Assembly: GCA_009786495.1 (NCBI GenBank)
Contig: WQTB01000097.1
Span: 293 to 5,535 of the forward strand
DNA: 5,243 nucleotides
Source of the DNA: Treponema sp.
GTDB taxonomy: Bacteria > Spirochaetota > Spirochaetia > Treponematales > Breznakiellaceae
Reading direction: 5' to 3'
Positions 1 to 5,243 of this stretch are shown in pieces; within the stretch, counting starts at the first letter, position 1; every line of letters starts with the position of its first letter. The notes under the pieces were generated by a model, which was given only the letters and a program-made list of their open reading frames with translations, was not told where the DNA came from and did not search any database. Position numbers and translations under genes: made by a program.

Positions 1-1
1 C

Positions 2-1831
2 TTTGTGAATACTGCGGGAACCGATTCCACAGGAAGGTTCATAAGCTACTGGACAAATGACAACGGCAGAATAAGCATGACCGCGCATACAAATTATCAA
101 AACGCTGATTATTATACCATCCCGCTCAGGACAGGCAGGGAAACAGTCGCGGAGCCTTATTTTGAATATATTAACGGGAAGCAGACATTGATAACAAGCG
201 TTGTTGTCCCGATTTTGTTAAACGGACGGGCGATAGGAGCAGCCGGGGTAGACCTGGAACTAAGTGAAATACAGGAAATGATAAGCGTAATCAAACCCTT
301 CGGGACCGGAATCGCCGGGTTATACAGCCCAAGCGGTTTGGTGGTTTCCGCCTCTGACCCAAATAAACGGGGAAAAAGCCTGAGGGAGGCTTCGATAGAC
401 ATATATGGAGAACACGTAGACTCCTTATTAAATTCATTAAAAAAAGGCGTTGAATTTTTTGAAACATTTTACTCAGAAGAGCATAAAGCAAGGGTAATGG
501 CGATAACTTATCCGTTTTTTATCGGAGGCGACAGTACAGCATGGAGCGCGGTAACCATTGTGCCTGAAGCTACGATAATGGCGGAAGTAAATCAAATGAC
601 AATCGTATTGATAAGTCTCGGCGTTGGAATCCTCGCGGTTATAACTTTAATTATTCTTTTCGTTTCACATTCCATTACAGCTCCGTTAAAATCCATGGAG
701 AAAGTCTTTACGTTTATCGGTAACGGGGACTTTACACAAACCGTAGACGCGAAAGGCAATGATGAAATCGGCAATATTGGACGCGCGCTTAACACCACTG
801 TCGATAAAATCAAGGGACTTATTAACGTTATCAAAGTGCAGGCGGCCGATCTTTCAAATATCGGCACTGATCTTGCGTCTAACATGAACGAGACAGCCGC
901 GGCAGTAAACGAAATTACCGCGAATATTCAAAGCATCAAGGGAAGGGCGATAAACCAGAGCGCAAGCGTTTCCGAAACTAACGCCACAATGGAACAGATC
1001 ACTTTAAACATCAGCAGGCTTAATCAGCAGGTTGAAAAACAAACAACTTCAGTTTCGCAGTCTTCTTCCGCAATCGAAGAAATGCTCGCGAATGTTCAGT
1101 CGGTAACGCAGACGCTTATTAGGAACAAGGAGAATGTAAACCTGCTCACATCCGCTTCGGAAATCGGACGCTCAAGTCTTCAGGATGTCGCGCAGGACAT
1201 TCAGGAAATTACCCGCGAATCAGAAGGCCTGATGGAGATCAACTCTGTAATGGAAAATATTTCAAGCCAGACAAATCTGCTTTCGATGAATGCCGCGATT
1301 GAAGCGGCTCATGCGGGCGAAATAGGCAAGGGATTCGCGGTTGTAGCGGACGAAATCAGGAAGCTGGCGGAAAGTTCTTCGGAGCAGTCAAAGACCATCG
1401 GCATAGTTCTTAAAAAAATAAAAGAATCCATCGACAAGATTACTCATTCAACAAATGACGTTCTTCAAAAATTTGAAATTATTGACGAACACATAAAAAC
1501 CGTAACGGATCAGGAAGATAATATCCGTAACGCGATGGAAGAACAAAGCCAGGGAAGCAAACAGGTGCTTGAAGCTGTAGGCAGCCTTAACGAGATTACA
1601 AGAATCGTAAAAGGTGAAGCGGATGAAATGCGCCACGGCTCGAAGGAAGTAATACAGGAAGGAAAAAGCCTTGAAATTATCACGCAGGAAATTACAGGCG
1701 GCATGAATGAAATGGCGACTGGAGCCGATCAGATCAACATCGCTGTAAATCAGGTTAATGATATAACAGTAAAGAATCACGAAAAGGTAGATACTCTGAT
1801 GAGCGAAGTATCGCGGTTCAAAGTGGAGTAG
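2..1831 (+). CDS. Methyl-accepting chemotaxis protein with dCache sensor (5' partial)
   Basis: This is a transmembrane chemoreceptor that would bind a ligand outside the inner membrane and control the CheA-CheW kinase complex inside. The frame is open to the left edge, so the GTG at 5 is probably internal and the N-terminus (first membrane helix and start of the sensor) is missing. Numbering from that GTG, residues 1-95 look like the distal lobe of a double Cache sensor ([29 protein letters not shown]) and about 100-190 like the membrane-proximal lobe. A hydrophobic helix follows at about 198-221, then HAMP at 222-274 ([15 protein letters not shown]). The signalling domain runs to 608, with the conserved hairpin tip at about 418-465 ([33 protein letters not shown]). 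Possible methylation sites are E330 (ATMEQI) and E358/E359 (SSAIEEML). The C-terminus (RFKVE) shows no CheR-tethering pentapeptide. The ligand cannot be told. The family call is very safe. Confidence 0.97.
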   Translation, partial: FVNTAGTDSTGRFISYWTNDNGRISMTAHTNYQNADYYTIPLRTGRETVAEPYFEYINGKQTLITSVVVPILLNGRAIGAAGVDLELSEIQEMISVIKPFGTGIAGLYSPSGLVVSASDPNKRGKSLREASIDIYGEHVDSLLNSLKKGVEFFETFYSEEHKARVMAITYPFFIGGDSTAWSAVTIVPEATIMAEVNQMTIVLISLGVGILAVITLIILFVSHSITAPLKSMEKVFTFIGNGDFTQTVDAKGNDEIGNIGRALNTTVDKIKGLINVIKVQAADLSNIGTDLASNMNETAAAVNEITANIQSIKGRAINQSASVSETNATMEQITLNISRLNQQVEKQTTSVSQSSSAIEEMLANVQSVTQTLIRNKENVNLLTSASEIGRSSLQDVAQDIQEITRESEGLMEINSVMENISSQTNLLSMNAAIEAAHAGEIGKGFAVVADEIRKLAESSSEQSKTIGIVLKKIKESIDKITHSTNDVLQKFEIIDEHIKTVTDQEDNIRNAMEEQSQGSKQVLEAVGSLNEITRIVKGEADEMRHGSKEVIQEGKSLEIITQEITGGMNEMATGADQINIAVNQVNDITVKNHEKVDTLMSEVSRFKVE

Positions 1832-1852
1832 TGTTTCTAATTCAAGTTTAGA

Positions 1853-1881
1853 GCGCTGTTTCAACTAAAAGGAAACAGCGC
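1853..1881. terminator. Hairpin between convergent genes, probable terminator
   Basis: GCGCTGTTTC (1853-1862) and GAAACAGCGC (1872-1881) form a perfect 10-bp stem with a 9-nt loop. It lies 21 nt after the receptor stop codon and 16 nt beyond the higA stop codon on the other strand. On the plus strand it is followed by an AT-rich run ending in TTTT rather than a clean U-tract. On the minus strand the following bases (TCTAAACTT) are not U-rich. It is therefore best read as a terminator for the receptor gene, possibly weakly serving higA as well. Confidence 0.75.
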
Positions 1882-1897
1882 AATTATTATATTATTT

Positions 1898-2314
1898 TCA
1901 GGTTTTTTTTGGTTTTCTTCCTCTGGCGCCCGGCACTTTGGAAGCTTTTTTGCGTTTTTCGGCAAGGGTATTTGTTTTCTTTTTGCCGGCTTTTGCGGTT
2001 ACTTTTTTTTCCGCTTTGCCTGAAGGTTTTTTAGCTTTCGGTATACTCTTGATTTCTTTTACAAATTTTTTATTTTTGCCAAGCTCGTCAATTTCTGAAG
2101 CGATTTGAATATCAAGCCAATATTCGGGCGAATTACCGAAGAATTGCCCCAATCTTAGCGCCATCTGCACTGATATTCTTGCTTTTCCGTTTATAATATT
2201 AGTAACCGACTGATAAGCAACATTTAATGATTTTGAAAGTGAGAACGCGTTAATCCGGTAATCATCAATATAAGATTGAAGAGCTTCTCCCGGTTTTTTT
2301 TGCATTTTTGGCAT
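1898..2314 (-). CDS. higA: HigA-family XRE antitoxin/regulator with lysine-rich C-terminal tail
   Basis: A 138-residue protein. Residues 6-75 match the HigA / VapI-like addiction-module antidote layout: KPGEAL near the start, a helix-turn-helix at about 24-56 (FSLSKSLNVAYQSVTNIING, ending KARISVQMALRL) and the family signature FGNSPEYWLDIQ at 59-70. Such proteins bind their own promoter and usually neutralise a HigB RNase. Residues 89-138 are an extra, probably disordered tail with 18 Lys, 3 Arg and only 2 Glu, ending in RGRKPKK, which resembles an AT-hook core. The start is ATG at 2314, 5 nt downstream of a strong AAGGAGG; a second Met three codons in is less well placed. No HigB-like gene lies upstream, where it usually sits, and the protein converges on the receptor. 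It could be an orphan antitoxin or a stand-alone regulator. The family call is firm; the toxin-antitoxin role is not shown. Confidence 0.88.
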   Translation of the reverse strand: MPKMQKKPGEALQSYIDDYRINAFSLSKSLNVAYQSVTNIINGKARISVQMALRLGQFFGNSPEYWLDIQIASEIDELGKNKKFVKEIKSIPKAKKPSGKAEKKVTAKAGKKKTNTLAEKRKKASKVPGARGRKPKKT

Positions 2315-2319
2315 TTAAG

Positions 2320-2326
2320 CCTCCTT
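2320..2326 (-). promoter_or_regulatory. Ribosome binding site of higA
   Basis: Reading on the minus strand, AAGGAGG lies 5 nt before the ATG at 2314-2312. It is a full-strength Shine-Dalgarno match and decides this start over the Met codon three residues further in. Confidence 0.85.
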
Positions 2327-2342
2327 AAAATTTATTTCATTT

Positions 2343-2371
2343 ATTCTATATTAAAATTTAATAATATACAA
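2343..2371 (-). promoter_or_regulatory. Candidate higA promoter
   Basis: On the minus strand TTGTAT (2371-2366) and TAGAAT (2348-2343) are spaced by exactly 17 bp. The -10 matches the consensus at 5 of 6 positions, while the -35 matches at only 3 of 6. Transcription would start near 2336, giving a short leader that contains the ribosome binding site. The surrounding DNA is very AT-rich, so chance matches are likely and the assignment is tentative. Confidence 0.45.
2349..2363. promoter_or_regulatory. 15-bp palindrome, candidate HigA operator
   Basis: TATTAAA (2349-2355) and TTTAATA (2357-2363) are perfect inverted repeats around a single A at 2356. The palindrome lies wholly within the 17-bp spacer of the predicted higA promoter, where a bound dimer would block RNA polymerase. 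HigA proteins commonly repress their own promoter through palindromes, so this is a natural candidate. The low base complexity means it could also be chance. Confidence 0.4.
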
Positions 2372-2433
2372 GTGGATAAAATAAATAAATTAAACATATA
2401 ATAAAAACTTTTAAAATGGTATGTTTCTCTTGT

Positions 2434-2463
2434 TTCACAATCTTATTAATGTTATGGTATAAT
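2434..2463 (+). promoter_or_regulatory. Extended -10 promoter for the kinase-copA operon
   Basis: TTCACA (2434-2439, 5 of 6 to the -35 consensus) is followed after 18 bp by a perfect TATAAT (2458-2463). The TG at 2455-2456 in front of it completes an extended -10 (TGGTATAAT). Transcription would begin near 2470, leaving a leader of about 33 nt before the ATT codon at 2503. It is the best sigma-70-type promoter in the window. No copper-regulator operator that I recognise overlaps it. Confidence 0.7.
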
Positions 2464-2489
2464 GAAAAATAAATACATTTAATAGACTC

Positions 2490-2495
2490 AAGGAG
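2490..2495 (+). promoter_or_regulatory. Ribosome binding site that decides the ATT start of the kinase
   Basis: AAGGAG lies 7 nt before the ATT at 2503, an ideal distance. No ATG, GTG or TTG is near it in the kinase frame. The first such codon is TTG at 2560, 64 nt downstream and beyond the Walker A motif. Confidence 0.75.
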
Positions 2496-2502
2496 CTTCA
2501 AA

Positions 2503-3069
2503 ATTAACAAAATCATTTTAGTCGGCGGATACTGCGCTGCAGGAAAATCAACTTTTTCATTGGAATTATCGCGGCTTTACAATATTCCCTGTTTTAACAA
2601 GGATTTAATTAAGGAAGTTCTCGGCTGTGGCTTTGGACAGGACGGCGGACTTGTTCTTGAAAAAGGCAGCAGCGCGACATTTTTACTTATGATGCATATT
2701 ACGGAAAAATTAATTAAAACAGGAAGCCAATTAATACTTGAAAGCAATTTTAAACTGCATGAAATGGAACAGATTCAGGTCCTGCTTGATAAATACAATT
2801 ACAGCTGCCTGTCGTTTATTTTTAAAGGCGATTTTAATGTTTTGTTTGAAAGGTATATGAAAAGGGATAATGCCGGAGCGCGGCACTGGGTTCACGATAC
2901 ATCAGGAGAAAACAGCGAAAATTTCGCACAGGATCATATAAAAGAAGGGATTGGGAAAATGGGAATCGGTAAAACAATAATCACGGATGTAACGTCATTT
3001 TCAGATGTTAATTATAACGAATTATACAGCGCGGCGGGCGCGTTCCTGCAGACCGAATCCTGCGAATAA
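2503..3069 (+). CDS. Small P-loop kinase / AAA_33-like NTPase, apparent ATT start
   Basis: A 188-residue P-loop protein resembling small ATP-dependent kinases of the AAA_33 / zeta-toxin-like group, probably cytoplasmic, with unknown substrate. Counting from ATT (2503), it has an N-terminal beta strand (NKIILVGG), a Walker A motif at 9-17 (GYCAAGKST), an Asp in the usual substrate-site position (D34 in [10 protein letters not shown]), a second strand LILESNF (77-83) whose Glu80 may act like a Walker B acid, and a basic lid-like stretch at 117-131 ([15 protein letters not shown]) with R117, R121 and R127. The frame is open back to a TAA at 2470-2472, but no standard start precedes the P-loop. 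Starting at TTG 2560 would delete the P-loop, so ATT with its AAGGAG site is preferred. A start codon lost by mutation (ATG to ATT) is the alternative. The gene is 2 bp from copA and diverges from higA. It is not a recognised copper gene, and toxin or metabolic-kinase roles are equally open. Confidence 0.75.
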   Translation: MNKIILVGGYCAAGKSTFSLELSRLYNIPCFNKDLIKEVLGCGFGQDGGLVLEKGSSATFLLMMHITEKLIKTGSQLILESNFKLHEMEQIQVLLDKYNYSCLSFIFKGDFNVLFERYMKRDNAGARHWVHDTSGENSENFAQDHIKEGIGKMGIGKTIITDVTSFSDVNYNELYSAAGAFLQTESCE

Positions 3070-3071
3070 TT

Positions 3072-5243
3072 ATGAATGAAGTTATTATTTCTATCGGGGG
3101 AATGGGTTGCGCAGCCTGCGCCCAAAGAATAGAAAAATGTTTAAAAAATCTTGACGGCATAGAAAGTGTGTTTGTAAATTTCGCGGCGGAAAAAGCGTCA
3201 GTTTCATATAACGCTGATATAACAAATATTGATATTATTAAAACCGCGATCGAAAAAACGGGATACAAAGTTATTAACGCTTCGCAGGGCCAAACTTCCG
3301 GCAATGAATCAGATAACGCCAAAAATAAAAAAAGAAAACAAAAAGAGTTAAGAATATTATTAATAAAATTGATAATTTCCGCGGTTTTTTCACTGCCGCT
3401 TTTATATATTGCAATGGCTCCGATGATTAAATTCGCAAGCCTTCCATTTGCCGAGGTTCTTCATCACATGATGGAAGATTCGCCGCTTTTATACGCTGTC
3501 ATTCAATGGTTTCTGGTTATTCCTGTGATCTTCGCAGGGCATAAATTTTATTCTGCGGGTTTTAAATCGTTGTTTTTAGCGGGCCCTAACATGGATTCAC
3601 TGATAGCGGTAGGCACGTCATCGGCGTTTTTATACAGCGCCTACAATACAATCATGATTTTTTTTAACCGCCCTGAAGCTGTTGAATCGCTTTATTTTGA
3701 AACGGCAGGCGTTATTATCACTTTGGTTCTTCTTGGAAAATATCTTGAAGCTTTTTCCAAAGGAAAAACAAATGAAGCGATAACAAAGCTGATGGAGCTT
3801 TCTCCCAAAACAGCGCGGGTTATTGTTGACGGCGCAGAACGTGAAATAAATGCCGTGGATATTTGCATCGGCGATGTTGTCATTGTAAGACCGGGTGAAA
3901 AAATCCCTGTCGACGGAAAAGTGACGGAAGGCAATACGGCAATTGACGAATCCATGCTAAGCGGCGAAAGCATGCCTGTTGACAAAAACCCCGGCGACAG
4001 CGTGTATGCCGCTACAATTAACACAACAGGAAGAATTCTTTTTAAAGCTGACAAGATTGGAAGCGATACAATGATCGCCCGAATCATAAAAATGGTAGAG
4101 AGCGCGCAGAACACAAAAGCTCCTGTCGCCAAAACCGCCGATATTGTATCAGGTTACTTTGTTCCTGTTGTATGTTTAATTGCCCTGCTTGCGGGCGCGG
4201 CGTGGTTTTTCGCGGGCGGTATGGAGATGGAATTCGCTTTAATGATTTTTATTTCTGTTCTTGTTATCGCCTGTCCGTGCGCGCTTGGTCTTGCGACGCC
4301 TGTCGCGATTATGGTTGGAATGGGCATTGGCGCGAAAAAAGGAATCTTCATAAAAGACAGCGAAGCCCTGGAAAACGCGCACAGGATCAAAACGGTTGTT
4401 TTTGACAAGACAGGCACCATTACGGAAGGAAAGCCTTCTGTTACGGACATTATCTGCAAACAGGACGCAATAAAAGGCAGCGGCGATTTTTTGCAGCTAA
4501 CAGCATCTGCGGAAAGGGATTCCGAGCATCCTTTGGGGCAGGCAATAGTTAAAAAGGCGTTAAATGAAGGATTAACGCTCTTTCCTTTAAAAAATTTTAA
4601 TTCAATTACAGGAAGGGGCATAGAAGCTGAAACGCGGGAAAACATCAGTATCATTGCAGGTAACAGAAAGCTGATGGAAGAAAAAAAAATCGATCTTGAC
4701 GGGCTTCAGTCCGAATCCGACAGGCTGTCAGGCGAAGGAAAAACGCCCGTATATGTTTCATTTAACGGAAAAATCGCGGGAATTATCGCGATAGCTGATA
4801 CTGTCAAAGCTGAAAGCAAAACAATTATAGAGAATTTAAAAAAAACCGGAATTGATGTTGTAATGATTACTGGCGACAGCAAAAAAACCGCGGATGCCGT
4901 CGCGAAACAGGCAGGCATCGATCATGTAATTTCAGAAGCGCTTGCGAATGACAAAGCTGCGGAAATAAAAAAAATACAGGAAAAAGACGCAAAAAGAAGG
5001 ATTACCGCTATGGTTGGCGACGGCATCAATGACGCGCCCGCCCTTGCGCAGGCTGACATCGGCATAGCGATAGGATCGGGCACAGACATCGCGATGGAAT
5101 CAGCCGGAATTGTTCTTGTGCGATCTGATTTAAAAGACGTGCAAACCGCGATTGATTTAAGCAAAAAAACAATCCGCGTAATAAAACAAAATCTGTTCTG
5201 GGCGTTTGGGTACAATGTTATCGGGATCCCCGTCGCCGCAGGC
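3072..5243 (+). CDS. copA: Copper-transporting P1B-type ATPase (3' partial)
   Basis: An inner-membrane pump that uses ATP to export Cu(I) from the cytoplasm. The visible 724 residues read in one frame to the window edge. In order: one N-terminal heavy-metal domain (GMGCAAC at 10-16, ligands C13 and C16), a lysine-rich linker (73-92), membrane helices at about 95-117, 138-157, 172-198 and 208-227, and an actuator domain with [16 protein letters not shown] (267-282) and SGES (297-300, Ser replacing the usual Thr of TGES). Helices 5 and 6 follow (about 361-381 and 388-412) with the metal-site CPC at 401-403. The catalytic part has DKTGT (phosphorylated D445), SEHP (484-487), GRG (514-516), MITGD (598-602) and GDGIND (649-654). 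The YN pair of helix 7 is at 714-715; helix 8 with its Met-Ser motif lies outside. CPC plus YN marks a Cu(I) rather than Zn/Cd pump. The ATG is 2 bp after the kinase stop and has no clear Shine-Dalgarno site, which suggests translational coupling. No CsoR, CueR or separate CopZ is seen. Confidence 0.96.
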   Translation, partial: MNEVIISIGGMGCAACAQRIEKCLKNLDGIESVFVNFAAEKASVSYNADITNIDIIKTAIEKTGYKVINASQGQTSGNESDNAKNKKRKQKELRILLIKLIISAVFSLPLLYIAMAPMIKFASLPFAEVLHHMMEDSPLLYAVIQWFLVIPVIFAGHKFYSAGFKSLFLAGPNMDSLIAVGTSSAFLYSAYNTIMIFFNRPEAVESLYFETAGVIITLVLLGKYLEAFSKGKTNEAITKLMELSPKTARVIVDGAEREINAVDICIGDVVIVRPGEKIPVDGKVTEGNTAIDESMLSGESMPVDKNPGDSVYAATINTTGRILFKADKIGSDTMIARIIKMVESAQNTKAPVAKTADIVSGYFVPVVCLIALLAGAAWFFAGGMEMEFALMIFISVLVIACPCALGLATPVAIMVGMGIGAKKGIFIKDSEALENAHRIKTVVFDKTGTITEGKPSVTDIICKQDAIKGSGDFLQLTASAERDSEHPLGQAIVKKALNEGLTLFPLKNFNSITGRGIEAETRENISIIAGNRKLMEEKKIDLDGLQSESDRLSGEGKTPVYVSFNGKIAGIIAIADTVKAESKTIIENLKKTGIDVVMITGDSKKTADAVAKQAGIDHVISEALANDKAAEIKKIQEKDAKRRITAMVGDGINDAPALAQADIGIAIGSGTDIAMESAGIVLVRSDLKDVQTAIDLSKKTIRVIKQNLFWAFGYNVIGIPVAAG

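Noticed and set aside
1448..1864. Minus-strand 138-residue frame opposite the receptor end
   Set aside because: It is antisense to the conserved signalling domain and runs through the terminator hairpin. Its Phe/Tyr-rich translation looks like no known protein.
2315..2502. Possible HigB toxin gene, small RNA or CRISPR repeat in the intergenic region
   Set aside because: No reading frame of HigB size or motif is present, there are no spaced direct repeats, and there is no stable GC-rich hairpin. The region is explained by two divergent promoters.
2560..3069. Kinase starting at TTG 2560
   Set aside because: This start removes the whole Walker A motif and has no Shine-Dalgarno site at a proper distance. 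The upstream in-frame sequence clearly encodes the missing P-loop.
3102..3104. Alternative copA start at Met11, preceded by a GGGGGA stretch
   Set aside because: It would delete the first strand of the metal-binding domain just before the GMGCAAC motif. The ATG at 3072 gives a complete domain and suits coupling to the kinase stop.
4172..4405. Plus-strand 77-residue open frame
   Set aside because: It lies out of frame inside copA, across helices 5-6 and the phosphorylation site, where the copA frame has all the conserved motifs. It has no recognisable domain.
3692..4654. Long minus-strand open frames opposite copA
   Set aside because: They mirror copA codons, have compositions typical of antisense shadows and show no family motif or good ribosome binding site. 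The same holds for the minus-strand frames at 3008-3322 and 4706-5215.

Overview
The window carries four protein genes. In order they are a 5'-truncated chemotaxis receptor (+, 2-1831), a HigA-type XRE regulator (-, 1898-2314), a small P-loop kinase (+, 2503-3069) and a 3'-truncated copper-transporting P1B-type ATPase (+, 3072-5243). Moderate-to-low GC, the style of the receptor signalling tip ([15 protein letters not shown]) and the lysine-rich C-terminal tail on the HigA protein suggest a spirochaete, perhaps a Treponema relative. This is a guess from general resemblance: the window holds no rRNA or other phylogenetic marker.

Left part: the receptor gene begins outside the window. It encodes the end of an extracellular dCache sensor, one membrane helix, a HAMP domain and a complete cytoplasmic signalling domain. 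It converges on higA, and the 66-bp gap between them holds a perfect 10-bp hairpin that probably terminates transcription from one or both sides.

Middle part: higA and the kinase gene diverge from a 188-bp AT-rich intergenic region. On the minus strand a plausible higA promoter has a 15-bp palindrome filling its -35/-10 spacer, a candidate autoregulatory operator. On the plus strand an extended -10 promoter (TGGTATAAT) sits about 40 bp ahead of the kinase. The kinase has no ATG, GTG or TTG start that keeps its Walker A motif. The reading frame, the Shine-Dalgarno site and the P-loop all point to an ATT start codon at 2503. No HigB toxin is visible beside higA.

Right part: copA starts 2 bp after the kinase stop codon and has no evident ribosome binding site of its own. 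It is therefore probably in the same operon and translationally coupled. It reads in one open frame to the window edge and lacks only about the last few dozen residues.

The least ordinary points are the ATT-initiated kinase, its tight linkage to a copper ATPase, and the toxin-less HigA with a histone-like basic tail divergent from that operon. I see no CRISPR array, insertion sequence, tRNA or clear defence system.
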